Below, in pieces: positions 44,815 through 54,034 of a stretch of DNA of 64,000 nt. This stretch comes from Methylobacterium fujisawaense. Its GTDB lineage: Bacteria; Pseudomonadota; Alphaproteobacteria; Rhizobiales; Beijerinckiaceae. Within the stretch, counting starts at the first letter, position 1; every line of letters begins with the position of its first letter. Position numbers and translations under genes: made by a program. The stretch is taken from the NCBI RefSeq assembly GCF_014138435.1, contig NZ_JACJIM010000003.1, positions 372,001 through 436,000 on the forward strand. Reading direction: 5' to 3'. The notes beneath the pieces are model-generated. The model ran no database searches. It saw only the letters and a list, made by a program, of their open reading frames with translations, and was not told the origin of the DNA.

Positions 44815-46055
44815 GCGCGGAGCGCGCCACCGCGAATCGGTTGCTGCTCGGACTCGCGCTGATGCTGGTGGCGTTCAACCTGCGTCCGGCGCTCAGCACG
44901 GTCGGCCCCCTGCTGGCGACGATCCGGGACGGGACGGGCCTCGGTGCCGGGGGCGCCGCCATCCTCACCACGCTGCCGGTCCTGTGCCTGGGCATCGCCT
45001 GTGCGCTGGCCGCGCCGCTGATCCGCCGGATCGGGCCCGACCTCGCCGTGCTCGCGGGCTCGACGATCCTGGTCGCCGGCTTGGCGCTTCGCGGCCTGGG
45101 CGGTCTCGTGCCGCTCTTCGCCGGAACGGCGCTGGCCGCGATCGGGATCGGCCTCGACAACGTCCTGCTGCCGGCTCTGGTGAAGCGTGATTTCGCTGCC
45201 AGCGGCGGCCTGATGACCGGCCTCTACACGATGACCCTGTGCCTCGGCGCGGCCGCGGGCGCCGGGGCGGCGGTGCCGGTGGAGCACGCCCTCGGGGGCG
45301 GCTGGCCTTCCGCCCTGGCGATCTGGTCCCTGCCGGCGCTCGCTGCCGCCTTCGTGTGGATCCCCTTCGCCCGCCGGACGACCTCGACCGCCGCGCCCTC
45401 CGCCGGGCGGTTGCTCCGCGACCCGCTGGCGTGGTGGGTGACGGGCTTCATGGGCCTGCAATCGTCGCTCGCCTACATCCTGTTCGGCTGGCTGCCGCTG
45501 CTGCTGCAGGGCCGTGGTCTCACGCCGCTGGATGCAGGGCTTTACGCCTCGTTGACAACCCTGGTTCAGGCGCCCGGCGCGCTCCTGACCGCCATGCTGG
45601 CCGCCCGCGCCCGCGATCAGCGGGCCTGGATCGTCGCCATCCCGGGCCTCACCGCCGTGGCGTTCCTGGTCCTCGCCTTCGGCGCGGAATCCTTGCGCAT
45701 TCCCGCCGCCGGCGCACTCGGCTTCGGGATCGGGGGCTGCTTCGGCCTGGGTCTCACCCTGATCGTCCTGCGCGCCGCCGACGCGGCGAGCGCCGCAGGA
45801 CTCTCGGCCATGGCGCAGGGCATCGGCTATACGGGCGCCTGCCTGGGGCCGCTGGTCTTCGGCCTGGCCCATGAGGCCACGGGCGGCTGGGGCGTGCCGG
45901 GTGCCCTGTTCGTCGCCATCGCCGTCGCGGCGATCCTGATCGGTCAAGCCGCCGGCCGCGACCGCAAGGTCTGCGCGGGCGAACCCCAGGCGCGGAACAT
46001 TGCGGCTCAGCCGCTGACCTCGCTCCAGGCCGCGAAACCGGCCAGCGGTTCCTGA
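44811..46055 (+). CDS. MFS transporter, CynX/NimT (cyanate/2-nitroimidazole) family
   Basis: A 414-residue, 12-segment transporter. LALMLVAFNLRPALSTVGPLL is the hallmark of the CynX/NimT branch, where N-L-R-P is invariant; GIGLDNVLLPALVKRDF and the second-half GLSAMAQGIGYTGACLGPLVFG also fit. Members move cyanate, nitroimidazole or other small compounds. GTG 44811 overlaps lnt. Its 3' end overlaps the convergent cupin gene by 49 bases. Confidence 0.9.
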   Translation: MSAERATANRLLLGLALMLVAFNLRPALSTVGPLLATIRDGTGLGAGGAAILTTLPVLCLGIACALAAPLIRRIGPDLAVLAGSTILVAGLALRGLGGLVPLFAGTALAAIGIGLDNVLLPALVKRDFAASGGLMTGLYTMTLCLGAAAGAGAAVPVEHALGGGWPSALAIWSLPALAAAFVWIPFARRTTSTAAPSAGRLLRDPLAWWVTGFMGLQSSLAYILFGWLPLLLQGRGLTPLDAGLYASLTTLVQAPGALLTAMLAARARDQRAWIVAIPGLTAVAFLVLAFGAESLRIPAAGALGFGIGGCFGLGLTLIVLRAADAASAAGLSAMAQGIGYTGACLGPLVFGLAHEATGGWGVPGALFVAIAVAAILIGQAAGRDRKVCAGEPQARNIAAQPLTSLQAAKPASGS

Positions 46056-46483
46056 TCGTAGCGCGCCATCAGGTCGGCCATTGCCGCCCGATCCGAGAGA
46101 CGCCCCGCCGCGGCCAGCCGGGCCAGCCCCTCGAAGAAGCCTTCGCGGCCCAGCGCCGGCGCGAAGCTCAGCGTGAAGCGCACCGGCCGGTCGCTGCGAT
46201 TGGCGAAGGCGTGGGCAATGCCGGGCGGGATCAGCGCGAAGTCGCCCGGCCCGAGGTCGTGATCCGCGCCGTCGACATGAAGGGCGAGCCGGCCCGCCTC
46301 GACCGAGAAGGTCTCGGTCAACCGGGCGTGGCGGTGCAGCCCGGCTCCCGGCGTCCGTGGATCCATCTCGACCCGATAGACACCCATGGCGTCGGCCGTC
46401 TCGTCGCTGCGCGCCAGATAGAAGATCCGCATGCCGCCGATGACGGCGTTCGGGCCAAGCCCTCGATGCACGACACTCGCCAT
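46007..46483 (-). CDS. Cupin-domain protein
   Basis: A 158-residue single-cupin protein. Motif 1 is HRHARLTETFSVEAG (metal ligands H, H, E) and motif 2 is PGDFALIPPGIAHAFAN (H), so a metal site is complete. A C-terminal helical region follows. ATG 46483 has GGGGA six bases upstream. Role unknown: could be a dioxygenase, isomerase or sensor. Sits after katA, separated by a terminator. Confidence 0.85.
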   Translation of the reverse strand: MASVVHRGLGPNAVIGGMRIFYLARSDETADAMGVYRVEMDPRTPGAGLHRHARLTETFSVEAGRLALHVDGADHDLGPGDFALIPPGIAHAFANRSDRPVRFTLSFAPALGREGFFEGLARLAAAGRLSDRAAMADLMARYDQEPLAGFAAWSEVSG

Positions 46484-46513
46484 CGCCGTCCCCGCCGGAG
46501 GTTCAAACAAGAA

Positions 46514-46541
46514 CCCCGCGCGGCCGGATGACCGCGCGGGG
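46514..46541. terminator. Terminator of katA
   Basis: CCCCGCGCGG and CCGCGCGGGG form a perfect ten-pair stem around CCGGATGA. On the minus strand, downstream of katA, it is followed by TTCTTGTTT. Confidence 0.85.
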
Positions 46542-46568
46542 CTTCGATGGGCGGCGGACCCGCGACGC

Positions 46569-48158
46569 TTACTCCGCGGCGACCCGGTGGGCCTGCGACC
46601 CGTCCGTGTAGGTCTCGGACTGCAGGCGCTTGCCGGGAGCGGCGCGCCCCGGCAGCGGCGGAAGCGCCTTGGCCTTCTCCAGGTCGATCCCGGCGCCCTC
46701 GGCGACGCGGCGGCCGTAATCCTCGTCGGCGTGCCAGAAGTGCCAGACCATCCGCAGCTGGATCGGCTCCGGGCACTGCTTCATGTCGGCGACGAGGTTG
46801 GCGATCAGGTCGTCGCGCTCCCAATCCGCGAAGGAGCGGTAGCGCACGCCGGCCTGCGTGTAGTCGTCCTCGGTGCGCGAGGTCTGGTAGCGGCCGAGAT
46901 TGCCCTGGACCGGCTGGTGATAGTCCTTGGCGGGCTTCGGCGCCTCGCGCAGGCCTTCGGCCAGGGTCGAGGGCTCGTAGTTGATGTGCTTGTTCGGGCC
47001 CGTCCCGTCCACCGTGTAGGCCATCTGGCCGTCGCGCTGGTTCGAGTAGACCTTCACGCCGGGCTGCGGCGCGTTGATCGGCAGCTGGAGGTAGTTGGCC
47101 CCGACGCGGTAGCGCTGCGTGTCGGAGTAGGACAGCGTCCGGCCCTGCAGCATCTTGTCGTCCGAGAAGTCGACGCCGTCGACGAGGACGCCGGTGCCGA
47201 AGGCCGACTGCTCGACCTCAGCGAAGAAGTTGTCCGGCACGCGGTCGAGCACCATCCGGCCGCAGGGCAGCAGCGGGAACTGGTCCACAGGCCACAGCTT
47301 CGTGTCGTCCAGCGGGTCGAACGACAGGTGGTCGTTCGGGCCGTCCGGCATGATCTGCACGGCGAATTCCCATTCGGGGAAGTTGCCGGCCTTGATGTTG
47401 TCGTACAGGTCGCGGGTCGCGTGGCCGACATCCTTGGCCTGGATCTCGGAGGCCTGCTGCGAGGTCAGGTTCCGGACGCCCTGCTTGGGGATCCAGTGGA
47501 ACTTGCAGAGCACCGCCTCGCCCTGGTCGTTGACCAGCTTGTAGGTGTTGACGCCCGAGCCTTCCATCTCGCGGTAATTGGCCGGGATGCCCCAGGGCGA
47601 CTTCAGGTGCGTTACCATGTGGATCGACTCGGGGTGCTGGGCCACGAAGTCGAAGAAGCGCCACGCCTCCTGGCGGTTCGTCACCGGATCCGGCTTGAAC
47701 GCGTGGATCATGTCGGGGAACTTGATCGCGTCGCGGATGAAGAAGACCTTGAGGTTGTTGCCCACGAGGTCCCAGTTGCCGTCGACGGTCTTGAACTTGA
47801 CCGCGAAGCCGCGCGGGTCGCGCTCGGTCTCCGGGCTCTCCTTGGCGCCGGCGACGGTGGAGAAGCGCACGAACATCGGCGTCTTCACGCCGGTCTCGGT
47901 GAGCACGCGGGCGCGGGTGTACTTGGAGGCCGGCTCGTCGCCGATCTTACCGTAGGCCTCGAACCAGCCGTGGGCGCCGGCGCCGCGGGCGTGGACGACG
48001 CGCTCGGGGATTCGCTCGCGGTCGAAGTGCGTGATCTTCTCGATGAACTGGTAGTTCTCGAGCGTCGCCGGGCCGCGCTCACCGACCGTCCGGGTGCTCT
48101 GGTTGTCCCGGACCGGATGGCCCTGGCGGGTGGTCAGGATCGGGCGTTGATCGCTCAT
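46569..48158 (-). CDS. katA: Monofunctional haem catalase (small-subunit)
   Basis: Decomposes hydrogen peroxide. The 529-residue protein shows the active-site histidine region [12 protein letters not shown], the asparagine in [10 protein letters not shown] and the proximal haem tyrosine region [14 protein letters not shown]; the start [13 protein letters not shown] is typical for the family. ATG 48158 starts this; the much longer frame to 48590 belongs to oxyR on the other strand. Divergent from oxyR, and very probably activated by it. Confidence 0.96.
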   Translation of the reverse strand: MSDQRPILTTRQGHPVRDNQSTRTVGERGPATLENYQFIEKITHFDRERIPERVVHARGAGAHGWFEAYGKIGDEPASKYTRARVLTETGVKTPMFVRFSTVAGAKESPETERDPRGFAVKFKTVDGNWDLVGNNLKVFFIRDAIKFPDMIHAFKPDPVTNRQEAWRFFDFVAQHPESIHMVTHLKSPWGIPANYREMEGSGVNTYKLVNDQGEAVLCKFHWIPKQGVRNLTSQQASEIQAKDVGHATRDLYDNIKAGNFPEWEFAVQIMPDGPNDHLSFDPLDDTKLWPVDQFPLLPCGRMVLDRVPDNFFAEVEQSAFGTGVLVDGVDFSDDKMLQGRTLSYSDTQRYRVGANYLQLPINAPQPGVKVYSNQRDGQMAYTVDGTGPNKHINYEPSTLAEGLREAPKPAKDYHQPVQGNLGRYQTSRTEDDYTQAGVRYRSFADWERDDLIANLVADMKQCPEPIQLRMVWHFWHADEDYGRRVAEGAGIDLEKAKALPPLPGRAAPGKRLQSETYTDGSQAHRVAAE

Positions 48159-48278
48159 GCGTATCGTCTCTCCGTTCAGCGAAGGCTCTCGGGGGCCGAG
48201 GCCAGCCTGGAACCGTTCTGGAAAAAGGTTATGACCCCGGCATGACCCCGAGGCAAATGCATCGTCACAAAGGTTCTG

Positions 48279-48293
48279 ATAGATACAGCCTAT
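48279..48293. promoter_or_regulatory. OxyR-type operator overlapping the oxyR start codon
   Basis: ATAG-N7-CTAT at 48279-48293 matches one half of the OxyR consensus (ATAG-N7-CTAT-N7-ATAG-N7-CTAT). The last two bases lie in the oxyR ATG. It sits 121 bases from the katA start. OxyR is known to repress its own gene and activate katA from such shared sites. Confidence 0.65.
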
Positions 48294-49227
48294 GAATCTG
48301 GCTGGCCTCTCCCTCCGGGATCTCGAATATGTCGTCGCGGTGGCCGACGAGGGGCATTTCGGCCGGGCCGCCGAACGCTGCAATGTCAGCCAGCCGACGC
48401 TGAGCGTGCAGGTCCGCAAGCTGGAAACCGCGCTCGGCCTGACTTTGTTCGAGCGGTCGAACCGGCGGATCCTGCTGACCGAGGCTGGCCAAGCCATCAT
48501 CCGGCAGGCACGCGTCGTCCTGGCGGAGGCGCAGCGGCTGCTGGCCCTCGCCAGGGAGGGCCGCGGCTCGCCGCTCACCGGGCGCCTCATCCTGGCGGCG
48601 ATCCAGACGCTCGGTCCCTACTTCTTCCCGCTGGTGCTGCGACCGCTGCGCGAGCAGTACCCGCTGCTGACGCTCTCTCTGTCGGAATCGCGGACCGCCG
48701 ACATCGTCGAGGGCCTGCGCGACGGCCGCATCGACGCGGCCCTGGTCTCGCTTCCGCTGCCCTCCAACGGTCTCGCGGTCTCGCCGCTCTTCGTCGAGCC
48801 GTTCTGGCTCGCCTGCCCGGCCGAGCACGCCCTGGCCCGGGGCGGCGCGCTCTCGGCGACCGAGATCGCAGGGCCGGACCTGCTGCTGCTCGATGAGGGC
48901 AACTGCCTGCGCGACCAGACGATCGCGGCCTGCGGCGCCGGCTCGTCGGTCGGCCGCCATGCCACCAGCCTGGAGACGCTTCGCTCGATGGTGGCCGCCG
49001 GCGCCGGCTACACGCTGCTTCCGGCCCTCGCGGTGCCCGCCAGCCCCGATCCCAGCGGCCTGACGGTCACCCGGGCCTTCGATGTCGACGGTCCCGGCCG
49101 GACCATCGCGCTGGTCTGGCGGGCGAGCGATCCCCGCGCCGCGGGACTGGCGAACCTCGCCGCCTTCTTCCGGGCGCACGCGCCGCCCGGAACCACGGCC
49201 TGCCGGGGCGACGACGCTGTGGCGTGA
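48292..49227 (+). CDS. oxyR: Hydrogen-peroxide-sensing LysR regulator OxyR
   Basis: A 311-residue LysR regulator. The winged helix is at about 5-65 ([23 protein letters not shown]). The redox cysteines are C205 in EGNCLRDQ and C214 in AACG, nine residues apart as in E. coli C199/C208, with the conserved CLRDQ context. Oxidation forms a disulfide and activates peroxide-defence genes, first the divergent katA. Confidence 0.95.
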   Translation: MNLAGLSLRDLEYVVAVADEGHFGRAAERCNVSQPTLSVQVRKLETALGLTLFERSNRRILLTEAGQAIIRQARVVLAEAQRLLALAREGRGSPLTGRLILAAIQTLGPYFFPLVLRPLREQYPLLTLSLSESRTADIVEGLRDGRIDAALVSLPLPSNGLAVSPLFVEPFWLACPAEHALARGGALSATEIAGPDLLLLDEGNCLRDQTIAACGAGSSVGRHATSLETLRSMVAAGAGYTLLPALAVPASPDPSGLTVTRAFDVDGPGRTIALVWRASDPRAAGLANLAAFFRAHAPPGTTACRGDDAVA

Positions 49228-49320
49228 GCGGCGGTGTCGCGGGCACCTGGCCCCGCTGTGATGAAGACGGTCGCGCTTGGCGCGTCTATCAGGACTGATC
49301 AGGGCATGGGGAACGGGCCG

Positions 49321-50811
49321 ATGCGGCGCAGGATGATCGGGGCAATTCTGGCGCTGCTCGCCCCCCTCGGCGCCCACGCCGCGCCGACGGACAGCTTCGC
49401 CCGGATCGATCAGATCAACCGGGCCTCCCTGGTGATGACAGCCGAGACCGGTATCGTCCCGCGCCCCCTGGCCGCGACCATCGCCCGCGCGCTCGATCAG
49501 GTCGCCGCCGACGCCGCCAAGCCCGGCGCGGAACGGCCGGACGACTATCTCCGGATCGAGCCGCTGATCACCGCCATTGCCGGCCCGGAGGCCACCCGGA
49601 TGCATTCGGGGCGCAGCCGCCAGGACATCATCCCGACGGTGCTGAAGCTTGAGCAGCGCGACCGCCTCCTCGCCCTCGCCCAGGCCCTGGACGAGACCCG
49701 GGGGGCCTTGCTGGCCGTGGCCGACCGCGAGGCCGACACGATCGTCCCGGCCTATACAAACGGCGTGCAAGCCCAGCCGACGACGCTCGGCCACCTCTAT
49801 CTCGGCTACGCGGCCGTGCTCGCCCGCGATGCGCAGCGCCTCCGCGAGGCCTGGGCGCGGCTCAACCTGTCACCCCTCGGCGCGGCCGCCCTCGGGACGT
49901 CGAGCTTCCCGGTGGACCGCAAGCGCCTGGCCGAGCTGCTCGGGTTCGATGCGCCCGTGGAGAACAGCTACGATGCCGGTCAGCTCGCGCCGATGGATAT
50001 GGGCCTGGAATTGACCGGGCTTTCCGCGACACTCGCCACCACGGCCGGCAGCTTCGCGCAGGACCTCTACGCCCAGTATCATCAGACCCGGCCGTGGATC
50101 CTGCTGCGGGAGGGGGCGCTGACCGGGCCGAGCAGCATCATGCCGCAGAAGCGCAATCCCGTCGCCCTCTACGGCCTGCGCATGAAGGCGAGCGACGTGG
50201 TCGGGGCCGCGCAGGCCTTCGTCATCATGGCGCACAACGTCGATTCCGGGATGCCGGACTACAAGCGCAACCAGGCCGAGCCGCCGGGCCGGACGCTCGC
50301 CGAGGCCGTCGAGCTGTGCCGGCGCTGGACCCGCGTCCTCGACGGGCTGGTCGTGGACCGGGCGCGGGCCGCCGAGGAGGTCGCCGCCGACTATTCGACC
50401 ACCACAGAACTCGCCGACACGCTTCAGCGCGAGGCGGACGTGCCGTTCCGGCTCGGCCACCACTTCGCCTCCGAGCTGGTGAGCTACGGCCGCAGCCACG
50501 ATCTGCGACCCGCCGATCTCCCGTTCGCGGAGGTGCGGCGGATCTACGCCGAGGCCGCCGCCGGGACGGGCCTGAAGCCGGACCTGCCCCTCGACGAGGC
50601 GCGCTTCCGGGCGGCCTTGTCGGCCCGGGGCATGATCGACGCGGCTGCGGGCCTCGGCGGCCCGCAGCCCGCGGAGGTCCGGCGCATGCTGGCCCGCGCC
50701 CGGGAGCGGCTTGAGGCCGATCGGGCATGGCGCGATGACCGCCGCAAGGGCCTGGCCGACGCCCGGGCACGCCTCGACACCGCCTTCGCCGCCCTGACCC
50801 ACGAGCCCTGA
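49321..50811 (+). CDS. Exported argininosuccinate-lyase-like protein lacking the usual catalytic histidine
   Basis: A 496-residue fumarase/aspartase-superfamily protein with a Sec signal peptide (RRRMIGAILALLAPLGAHA) that authentic ArgH lacks. The GSSxMPxKxNP signature is present as GPSSIMPQKRNP (S271/S272), and SGRSRQD resembles ArgH's RSRND. But the T-H-L-Q-x-A-Q-P histidine segment reads TNGVQAQP, with N147 where the catalytic His normally stands. So it is a divergent, periplasmic lyase or non-catalytic paralogue. Start could also be ATG 49306 or 49261. Followed by an AbrB-family membrane gene. Confidence 0.8.
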   Translation: MRRRMIGAILALLAPLGAHAAPTDSFARIDQINRASLVMTAETGIVPRPLAATIARALDQVAADAAKPGAERPDDYLRIEPLITAIAGPEATRMHSGRSRQDIIPTVLKLEQRDRLLALAQALDETRGALLAVADREADTIVPAYTNGVQAQPTTLGHLYLGYAAVLARDAQRLREAWARLNLSPLGAAALGTSSFPVDRKRLAELLGFDAPVENSYDAGQLAPMDMGLELTGLSATLATTAGSFAQDLYAQYHQTRPWILLREGALTGPSSIMPQKRNPVALYGLRMKASDVVGAAQAFVIMAHNVDSGMPDYKRNQAEPPGRTLAEAVELCRRWTRVLDGLVVDRARAAEEVAADYSTTTELADTLQREADVPFRLGHHFASELVSYGRSHDLRPADLPFAEVRRIYAEAAAGTGLKPDLPLDEARFRAALSARGMIDAAAGLGGPQPAEVRRMLARARERLEADRAWRDDRRKGLADARARLDTAFAALTHEP

Positions 50812-50921
50812 CGATTGCGCGGGGCGGCCGTGTCGAAACTCTGCCGTGACAGGGCCAATATTGCGCTATAGCGCGCGCCTGACGCCTGCCGTCTGAAGCG
50901 GGCCTCTCCCGATCGGTCGCC

Positions 50922-51980
50922 TTGCTCCCTCTCCGCATCCTCGGCCTCTGGGCCGCCCTCGCCGCCGCGTCCGCGGCCGTCTCATACGGCCTGATGCAGG
51001 CGCAGTTCCCGGCCGCGTTGCTGCTCGGGCCGATGATCGCGGCCATCGCGTTCGGGGTCGGCGGTTCGCGCCTCCGCGTGCCCCGGGCCGCCTTCCAGGC
51101 CTCCCAGGCGGCGATCGGCTGCCTCGTGGCGCATGCGGTCACCGGGCAGATCGCCCAGACCCTGGTGGAGGACGGGCCGCTCATCGTCGCGGTCGTGCTG
51201 GTCACCGTCGCGGTCAGCGGCTTGGTCGGCTGGATCCTGACCCGCCTGCGCGTGCTGCCCGGGACCACCGCGGCTTGGGGATCGTCCCCCGGCGGCGCCT
51301 CCGCCATGGTCGCCATGGCCGAGGATTTCGGTGCCGATCCGCGCCTCGTGGCCTTCATGCAATACGTGCGCGTCGCGGCCGTGGTGTTCTCGGCCTCGCT
51401 GGCCGCCCGCTTCCTGATGGAGACGCCGGTTCCCGGGGCCTCGGCTGGCGTCGCCGAGGTGACCGGGCCACTCTCCGTCTTCGCGACGCTGGCCGTCGCC
51501 ATCGTGGGCGCGGGCGCGGCGCTCGCCCTGCGGGTGCCGGCCGGCGCGCAGATCGGCCCGATGGTGCTCGGCAGCCTCCTCCACGCCACCGGGCTCGTGC
51601 GCATGGCGCTGCCGGTGCCCCTCCTCGAACTCGCCTATGCCTGCATCGGCATCTATGTCGGCCTGCGCTTCACCCGGGAGACGCTGCGCCTGACATTCAC
51701 CGCCCTGCCCGGCATCCTGGCGGCGACCTTCTCGGTCATCGCCCTCTGCGCGGCCTGGGGCTGGGGGCTGACGCTGCTGCTGCCCATCGACCTGCTCACC
51801 GCAGTCCTCGCCACGAGTCCCGGCGGCCTCGATTCGGTGGCGATCATCGCCGTCGGCTCGAAGGCGGACGTCTCCTTCGTGCTGGCGGTCCAGACCCTGC
51901 GCCTGTTCGTAGTGCTGCTCACCGGTCCGCTGCTCGCCAAGTGGATCAGCCGGTCCGTGCCGGAGACCGCCATCCGATGA
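50922..51980 (+). CDS. AbrB-family membrane protein (AbrB duplication domain)
   Basis: A 352-residue membrane protein with about 10 segments in two similar halves, each with an LLGPMIA- or QIGPMVLG-type motif (FPAALLLGPMIAAIAFG and VPAGAQIGPMVLGSLLHA). This is the duplicated AbrB/YgdT transporter-like family, often misnamed ammonia monooxygenase. Substrate unknown. The probable start is TTG 50922. It overlaps dgkA by ATGA and follows the exported lyase by 110 bases. Confidence 0.85.
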   Translation: MLPLRILGLWAALAAASAAVSYGLMQAQFPAALLLGPMIAAIAFGVGGSRLRVPRAAFQASQAAIGCLVAHAVTGQIAQTLVEDGPLIVAVVLVTVAVSGLVGWILTRLRVLPGTTAAWGSSPGGASAMVAMAEDFGADPRLVAFMQYVRVAAVVFSASLAARFLMETPVPGASAGVAEVTGPLSVFATLAVAIVGAGAALALRVPAGAQIGPMVLGSLLHATGLVRMALPVPLLELAYACIGIYVGLRFTRETLRLTFTALPGILAATFSVIALCAAWGWGLTLLLPIDLLTAVLATSPGGLDSVAIIAVGSKADVSFVLAVQTLRLFVVLLTGPLLAKWISRSVPETAIR

Positions 51981-52324
51981 ACGCCCTGGTTCTCGCCTTT
52001 CTGAATTCCTGGCGCGGCCTGCGCCACGGCGCGCGCACCGAGCGGGCCGTGCGGCAGGAACTCCTGCTCCTGGCTCTCGGCGTGCCGGTCGCCCTGTTCC
52101 TCGGCGCGACACTCTGGGTGCGGGTCGCCCTGATGGTCAGCCTGCTGCTGATGCTGGCCGCCGAATTCCTCAACACCGCCGTCGAGAAGCTCTGCGACCA
52201 CGTCCATCCGGGGCATCACCCGATGATCGGTACGGTGAAGGACCTCGCCTCCGCCGGCACCTTCATGGCCCAGATGGCGGCGCTGCTCGTGTGGGTGGCG
52301 GCGCTGGTCGAGCGGCTGGGCTGA
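51977..52324 (+). CDS. dgkA: Diacylglycerol kinase
   Basis: A 115-residue integral membrane kinase with three segments recycling diacylglycerol to phosphatidate. FLNSWRGLRHGARTERAVRQEL and the catalytic AEFLNTAVEKLCD segment, with E and N conserved, identify it. ATG 51977 overlaps the AbrB-family stop. Confidence 0.93.
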   Translation: MNALVLAFLNSWRGLRHGARTERAVRQELLLLALGVPVALFLGATLWVRVALMVSLLLMLAAEFLNTAVEKLCDHVHPGHHPMIGTVKDLASAGTFMAQMAALLVWVAALVERLG

Positions 52325-52411
52325 CCTGCCGCGCGTGGGCGCGCTCGCATCCGCGGGCCGGAGGGTCTATCTGGCCGGCACAGCCCCGCGCATCGGCCGA
52401 GACTCCACACC

Positions 52412-53941
52412 GTGACGGACTACATCCGCAAGATCCTCACCGCCCGCGTCTACGACGTGGCGATCGAGAGCCCACTCGACCCGATGCCCCGGCTGACGCA
52501 GCGGCTCGGGCGGCCGGTCCTGCTGAAGCGCGAGGATCTCCAGCCGGTCTTCTCGTTCAAGCTGCGCGGCGCCTACAACAAGATGTCCGGCCTCAGTCCG
52601 GACCAGATCGCCCGCGGCGTCGTCTGCGCCTCGGCGGGCAACCACGCGCAGGGCGTGGCGCTGGCCGCCGCCAAGCTCGGGGCGCGCGCCGTGATCGTGA
52701 TGCCGCGCACCACCCCGTCGATCAAGGTCGATGCCTGCCGGGCCCGGGGGGCCGAGGTCGTTCTGCACGGCGACGCCTTCGACGAGGCGCTCGCACAGGC
52801 CAAGACCCTCGAGGCCGAGCAGGGCCTGACCTTCCTGCACCCCTTCGACGATCCCGACGTGATCGCCGGCCAGGGCACCATCGGCAAGGAGATCCTGGAG
52901 CAGCATACCGGCGCGATCGAGGCGATCTTCGTGCCGGTGGGCGGCGGCGGGCTCGCTGCCGGCGTCGCCACCTTCGTGAAGTATCTGCGGCCGGGCACCA
53001 AGGTGATCGGTGTCGAGCCGGAGGACGCCGCCTGCATGGCCGCGGCACTGGCGGCCGACACGCGGGTCAGCCTACCCAGTGTCGGCCTGTTCGCCGACGG
53101 CGTCGCCGTGCGTCAGGCCGGCGAGGAGACCTTCCGGCTCTGCCGCGCGCATCTCGACGAGGTCATCACCGTCGATACCGACGCCATGTGCGCGGCGATC
53201 AAGGACATCTTCGACGACACCCGCGCGGTGTCGGAACCCTCCGGGGCGCTGAGCCTCGCCGGCGCCAAGCTGTATGCCGAGCGCGAGGGCGGTGACGGCA
53301 CGCTGATCGCCATCTCCTCGGGGGCGAACCTGAATTTCGACCGCCTGCGCCACATCGCCGAGCGCGCCGAGATCGGCGAGCAGCGCGAGGTCCTGATCGG
53401 CGTGACGATCCCCGAGCGCCCCGGCGCCTACCGCGCCTTCATCAACGCCCTCGGACCGCGGGCGATCACGGAATTCAACTACCGCCATGCGCCGGGCTCG
53501 GAGGCGCAGATCTTCGTCGGCATCAACGTCAGCGGCGGCAAGCGCGAGAAGCAGGCGCTGATCGCTTCGCTGCGCGAGGCCGGCTATCGCGTCCTCGACA
53601 TGAGCGACAACGAGATGGCCAAGGTCCATGTCCGCTACATGGTCGGCGGCCGTGCCGTCGGGGTCGCGCACGAGCGGCTGTTCCGCTTCCAGTTCCCGGA
53701 GCGGCCCGGTGCGCTGATGAAGTTCCTCGACGCCCTCGGGCCGGATTTCGACATCACGCTGTTCCACTACCGCAACCACGGCGCCGATTACGGCCGGGTG
53801 CTCGCCGGGATCGCGGTGCCGCCGCCCGAGCGCGCCCGGTTCGACGCCGCCATCGACGCCCTCGGTTACCCGGCCACCGACGAGACCGAGAACCCGGCCT
53901 ACCGCCTGTTCCTTGACGGCGAGGGCGCCGGGGCGGCCTGA
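52412..53941 (+). CDS. ilvA: Threonine ammonia-lyase, biosynthetic
   Basis: First step of isoleucine synthesis: threonine to 2-oxobutyrate and ammonia. The 509-residue protein has the PLP lysine K50 in FSFKLRGAYNKM, the glycine loop VGGGGLAAG and SAGNHAQGVA. Two C-terminal ACT-like domains (GVTIPERPGAYRAFI and FQFPERPGALMKFL) mark the isoleucine-inhibited form. Start GTG 52412. Confidence 0.95.
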   Translation: MTDYIRKILTARVYDVAIESPLDPMPRLTQRLGRPVLLKREDLQPVFSFKLRGAYNKMSGLSPDQIARGVVCASAGNHAQGVALAAAKLGARAVIVMPRTTPSIKVDACRARGAEVVLHGDAFDEALAQAKTLEAEQGLTFLHPFDDPDVIAGQGTIGKEILEQHTGAIEAIFVPVGGGGLAAGVATFVKYLRPGTKVIGVEPEDAACMAAALAADTRVSLPSVGLFADGVAVRQAGEETFRLCRAHLDEVITVDTDAMCAAIKDIFDDTRAVSEPSGALSLAGAKLYAEREGGDGTLIAISSGANLNFDRLRHIAERAEIGEQREVLIGVTIPERPGAYRAFINALGPRAITEFNYRHAPGSEAQIFVGINVSGGKREKQALIASLREAGYRVLDMSDNEMAKVHVRYMVGGRAVGVAHERLFRFQFPERPGALMKFLDALGPDFDITLFHYRNHGADYGRVLAGIAVPPPERARFDAAIDALGYPATDETENPAYRLFLDGEGAGAA

Positions 53942-53973
53942 GCCCCCTCAGCCCAGGCTGTCCCTGGGGGCTC
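53940..53973. terminator. Terminator between ilvA and mgtC
   Basis: GAGCCCCC and GGGGGCTC pair across an inner CAGCC/GGCTG hairpin at the end of ilvA. The mgtC gene converges on it. The T-run is weak. Confidence 0.55.
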
Positions 53974-54034
53974 TCGTCGCGCGCCTTCAAGTCACGTCGC
54001 TGTTCTCATGATCGAGGGGCAGCGTCGGGCGCGG

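Noticed and set aside
50863..50874. Palindrome GCGCTATAGCGC upstream of the AbrB-family gene
   Set aside because: Could be an operator, but a 12-base GC-rich palindrome is easily expected by chance in this composition and no regulator gene is adjacent.
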